From CAWBFD01 sp963788115 (GTDB taxonomy: Bacteria > Actinomycetota > Thermoleophilia > Solirubrobacterales > 70-9): 64,000 bases of DNA. Position 1 is the first letter of the stretch. Every line of letters begins with the position of its first letter. This document shows, one piece after another, positions 63,273 to 64,000 of the stretch. A program made the position numbers and the translations under genes. The notes under the pieces are model-generated. The model was not told the origin of the DNA, made no database searches, and saw nothing but the letters and a program-made list of their open reading frames with translations. The stretch lies in the NCBI GenBank assembly GCA_963788115.1, contig CAWBFD010000004.1, forward strand, positions 2,046,001 through 2,110,000. The letters run 5' to 3'.

Positions 63273-64000
63273 ATGACGGGTAGGGGAGCGCGCCGCCGCG
63301 CGCCGGTGGTGCTCATGGGACTGGTGACCATGCTCGCCCTCGTCGCGCCCGCCGCCGCGCAGACGGCCGACCCCGCGCCCGATACGACGTCACCCGCGCC
63401 GATCCCGCCCGAGACGGCACCGCCGACCACGGCGCCGCCGGGTGCGCCCGCGCCGGCTCCCGCGCCTGCGCCCAGCGTCCCACCACCTGAGCCGTTCCGG
63501 CTGCCGATGGACGCGGGTCCGCGCTACAAGGCACAGGCCGCGCAAGCGAAGCTCGACATCGCCGCGCTCGAGCCGGAACTCGCAACCGCGATCGCGCAAC
63601 GCGACCAGCTCCAAGCGCGGTGGGACGCGCTGACCGCGCAGCTCGCGCAGCTTGATGTCGCACGGCGCCGCACGAGCGTCGAGCTCGACGCCGCGCGCGT
63701 GCGCCTCGGCGCGAGCGCCGCGAAGGCGTACGTTCAGCGCGGGGGCGGGCGGCTCGACGCCGCGCTCGACGCGATGGCGAGTGCCGACGACGCGATGGAC
63801 ATCGGCCGCGACCTCCATCTCCTCACCGCGTACGGCGACTACGAGATCGACCACTTCACGCGTCTCGAAGCCGAAGTGAAAGCGATCGATCGCGAGCTGC
63901 TCGACGTCGCGGATGAGCGCGTTGAGGTGAAGGAGCAACTCGAAGCGGCGACCACTCTCGTGAACGACATGTACGCACGCCTCGCCAACGCTCACCAGCG
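63273..64000 (+). CDS. secreted coiled-coil protein, paralogue of the preceding gene (partial)
   Basis: The frame opens with MTGRGARRRAPVVLMGLVT, a signal peptide that ends around APAAAQTADP, then a Pro/Thr/Ala-rich stretch of 40 residues and a coiled coil (YKAQAAQAKLDIAALEPELA; LQARWDALTAQLAQLDVARR). FRLPMDAGPRY, AAKAYVQRGGGRLDAALDAM and LLTAYGDYEIDHFTRLEAEV match the corresponding parts of the upstream protein. No stop codon appears before the window ends, so the catalytic domain, if any, is not seen. It is presumably also a cell-wall hydrolase or its scaffold. Confidence 0.78.
   Translation, partial: MTGRGARRRAPVVLMGLVTMLALVAPAAAQTADPAPDTTSPAPIPPETAPPTTAPPGAPAPAPAPAPSVPPPEPFRLPMDAGPRYKAQAAQAKLDIAALEPELATAIAQRDQLQARWDALTAQLAQLDVARRRTSVELDAARVRLGASAAKAYVQRGGGRLDAALDAMASADDAMDIGRDLHLLTAYGDYEIDHFTRLEAEVKAIDRELLDVADERVEVKEQLEAATTLVNDMYARLANAHQ

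Noticed and set aside
1..64000. tRNA, rRNA, CRISPR arrays, insertion sequences or prophage genes
   Set aside because: I looked through the gaps between genes and saw no tRNA-like cloverleaf, no regularly spaced repeats and no transposase, integrase or phage genes.

Overview
The window is high-GC DNA with the gene content of an actinobacterium, most likely the class Acidimicrobiia. It has menaquinone rather than ubiquinone genes, an F420-dependent LLM-type oxidoreductase, a mycothiol-dependent maleylpyruvate isomerase fold, an Lhr helicase of about 1,500 residues, a eukaryotic-type topoisomerase IB and many acyl-CoA enzymes. Placement is inferred from gene content only.

Layout. 1-5 kb: end of gatA, an antisense alpha/beta hydrolase, gatB, a DUF559 protein and an F420-type oxidoreductase. 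5-10.6 kb: a methyltransferase, an ABC solute-binding protein, a phytoene-dehydrogenase-like flavoprotein, an HD protein and a Gfo/Idh/MocA dehydrogenase. 10.6-18 kb: branched-chain amino acid synthesis (ilvD, then ilvBNC behind a leader peptide and terminator), with an Fpg/Nei glycosylase and a membrane-anchored metzincin-like protease between them. 18-26.7 kb: mycothiol-type enzyme, SnoaL-like protein, acyl-CoA dehydrogenase, SDR, Lhr and two small membrane proteins. 26.7-33.9 kb: a cobalamin riboswitch followed by two surface proteins with transcobalamin-like domains and an ECF transporter (T, double ATPase, S). 33.7-46.4 kb: a heterodimeric ABC exporter, aminopeptidase N, a transglutaminase-like protein, an AtuA-type pair, an amidase, a D-threonine aldolase/alanine racemase-type PLP enzyme, a methyltransferase and a YceI protein. 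46.5-54.5 kb: menaquinone genes (menE, B, A, a menH-like hydrolase, D, F, G) with a MerR regulator; menC is not in the window. 54.6-64 kb: two enoyl-CoA hydratases, MFS exporter, topoisomerase IB, an ABC1/AarF kinase, a second acyl-CoA dehydrogenase with a palindromic operator, and two paralogous secreted coiled-coil proteins, the second running off the end.

The most interesting system is the cobalamin locus. The riboswitch appears to control a surface protein built like animal transcobalamin/intrinsic factor (two near-identical beta domains, an alpha/alpha-barrel-like region, a sortase-type tail), a second membrane-anchored beta-domain protein, and an ECF importer. Together they look like capture of a corrinoid at the cell surface and hand-over to the importer. 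The ATPase and S subunit share one open frame.

Two general features matter for reading the annotation. First, the left 29 kb is full of single-base frameshifts in conserved genes (gatB, ilvD, ilvB, ilvN, ilvC, lhr), usually one extra C or G, while the right 35 kb has few; this points to uneven sequence accuracy, so I annotate these as whole genes with approximate junctions. Second, at least nine genes have a TANNNT box 7 or 8 bases before the start codon, suggesting that leaderless transcripts are common; divergent genes often start only 17-26 bases apart.
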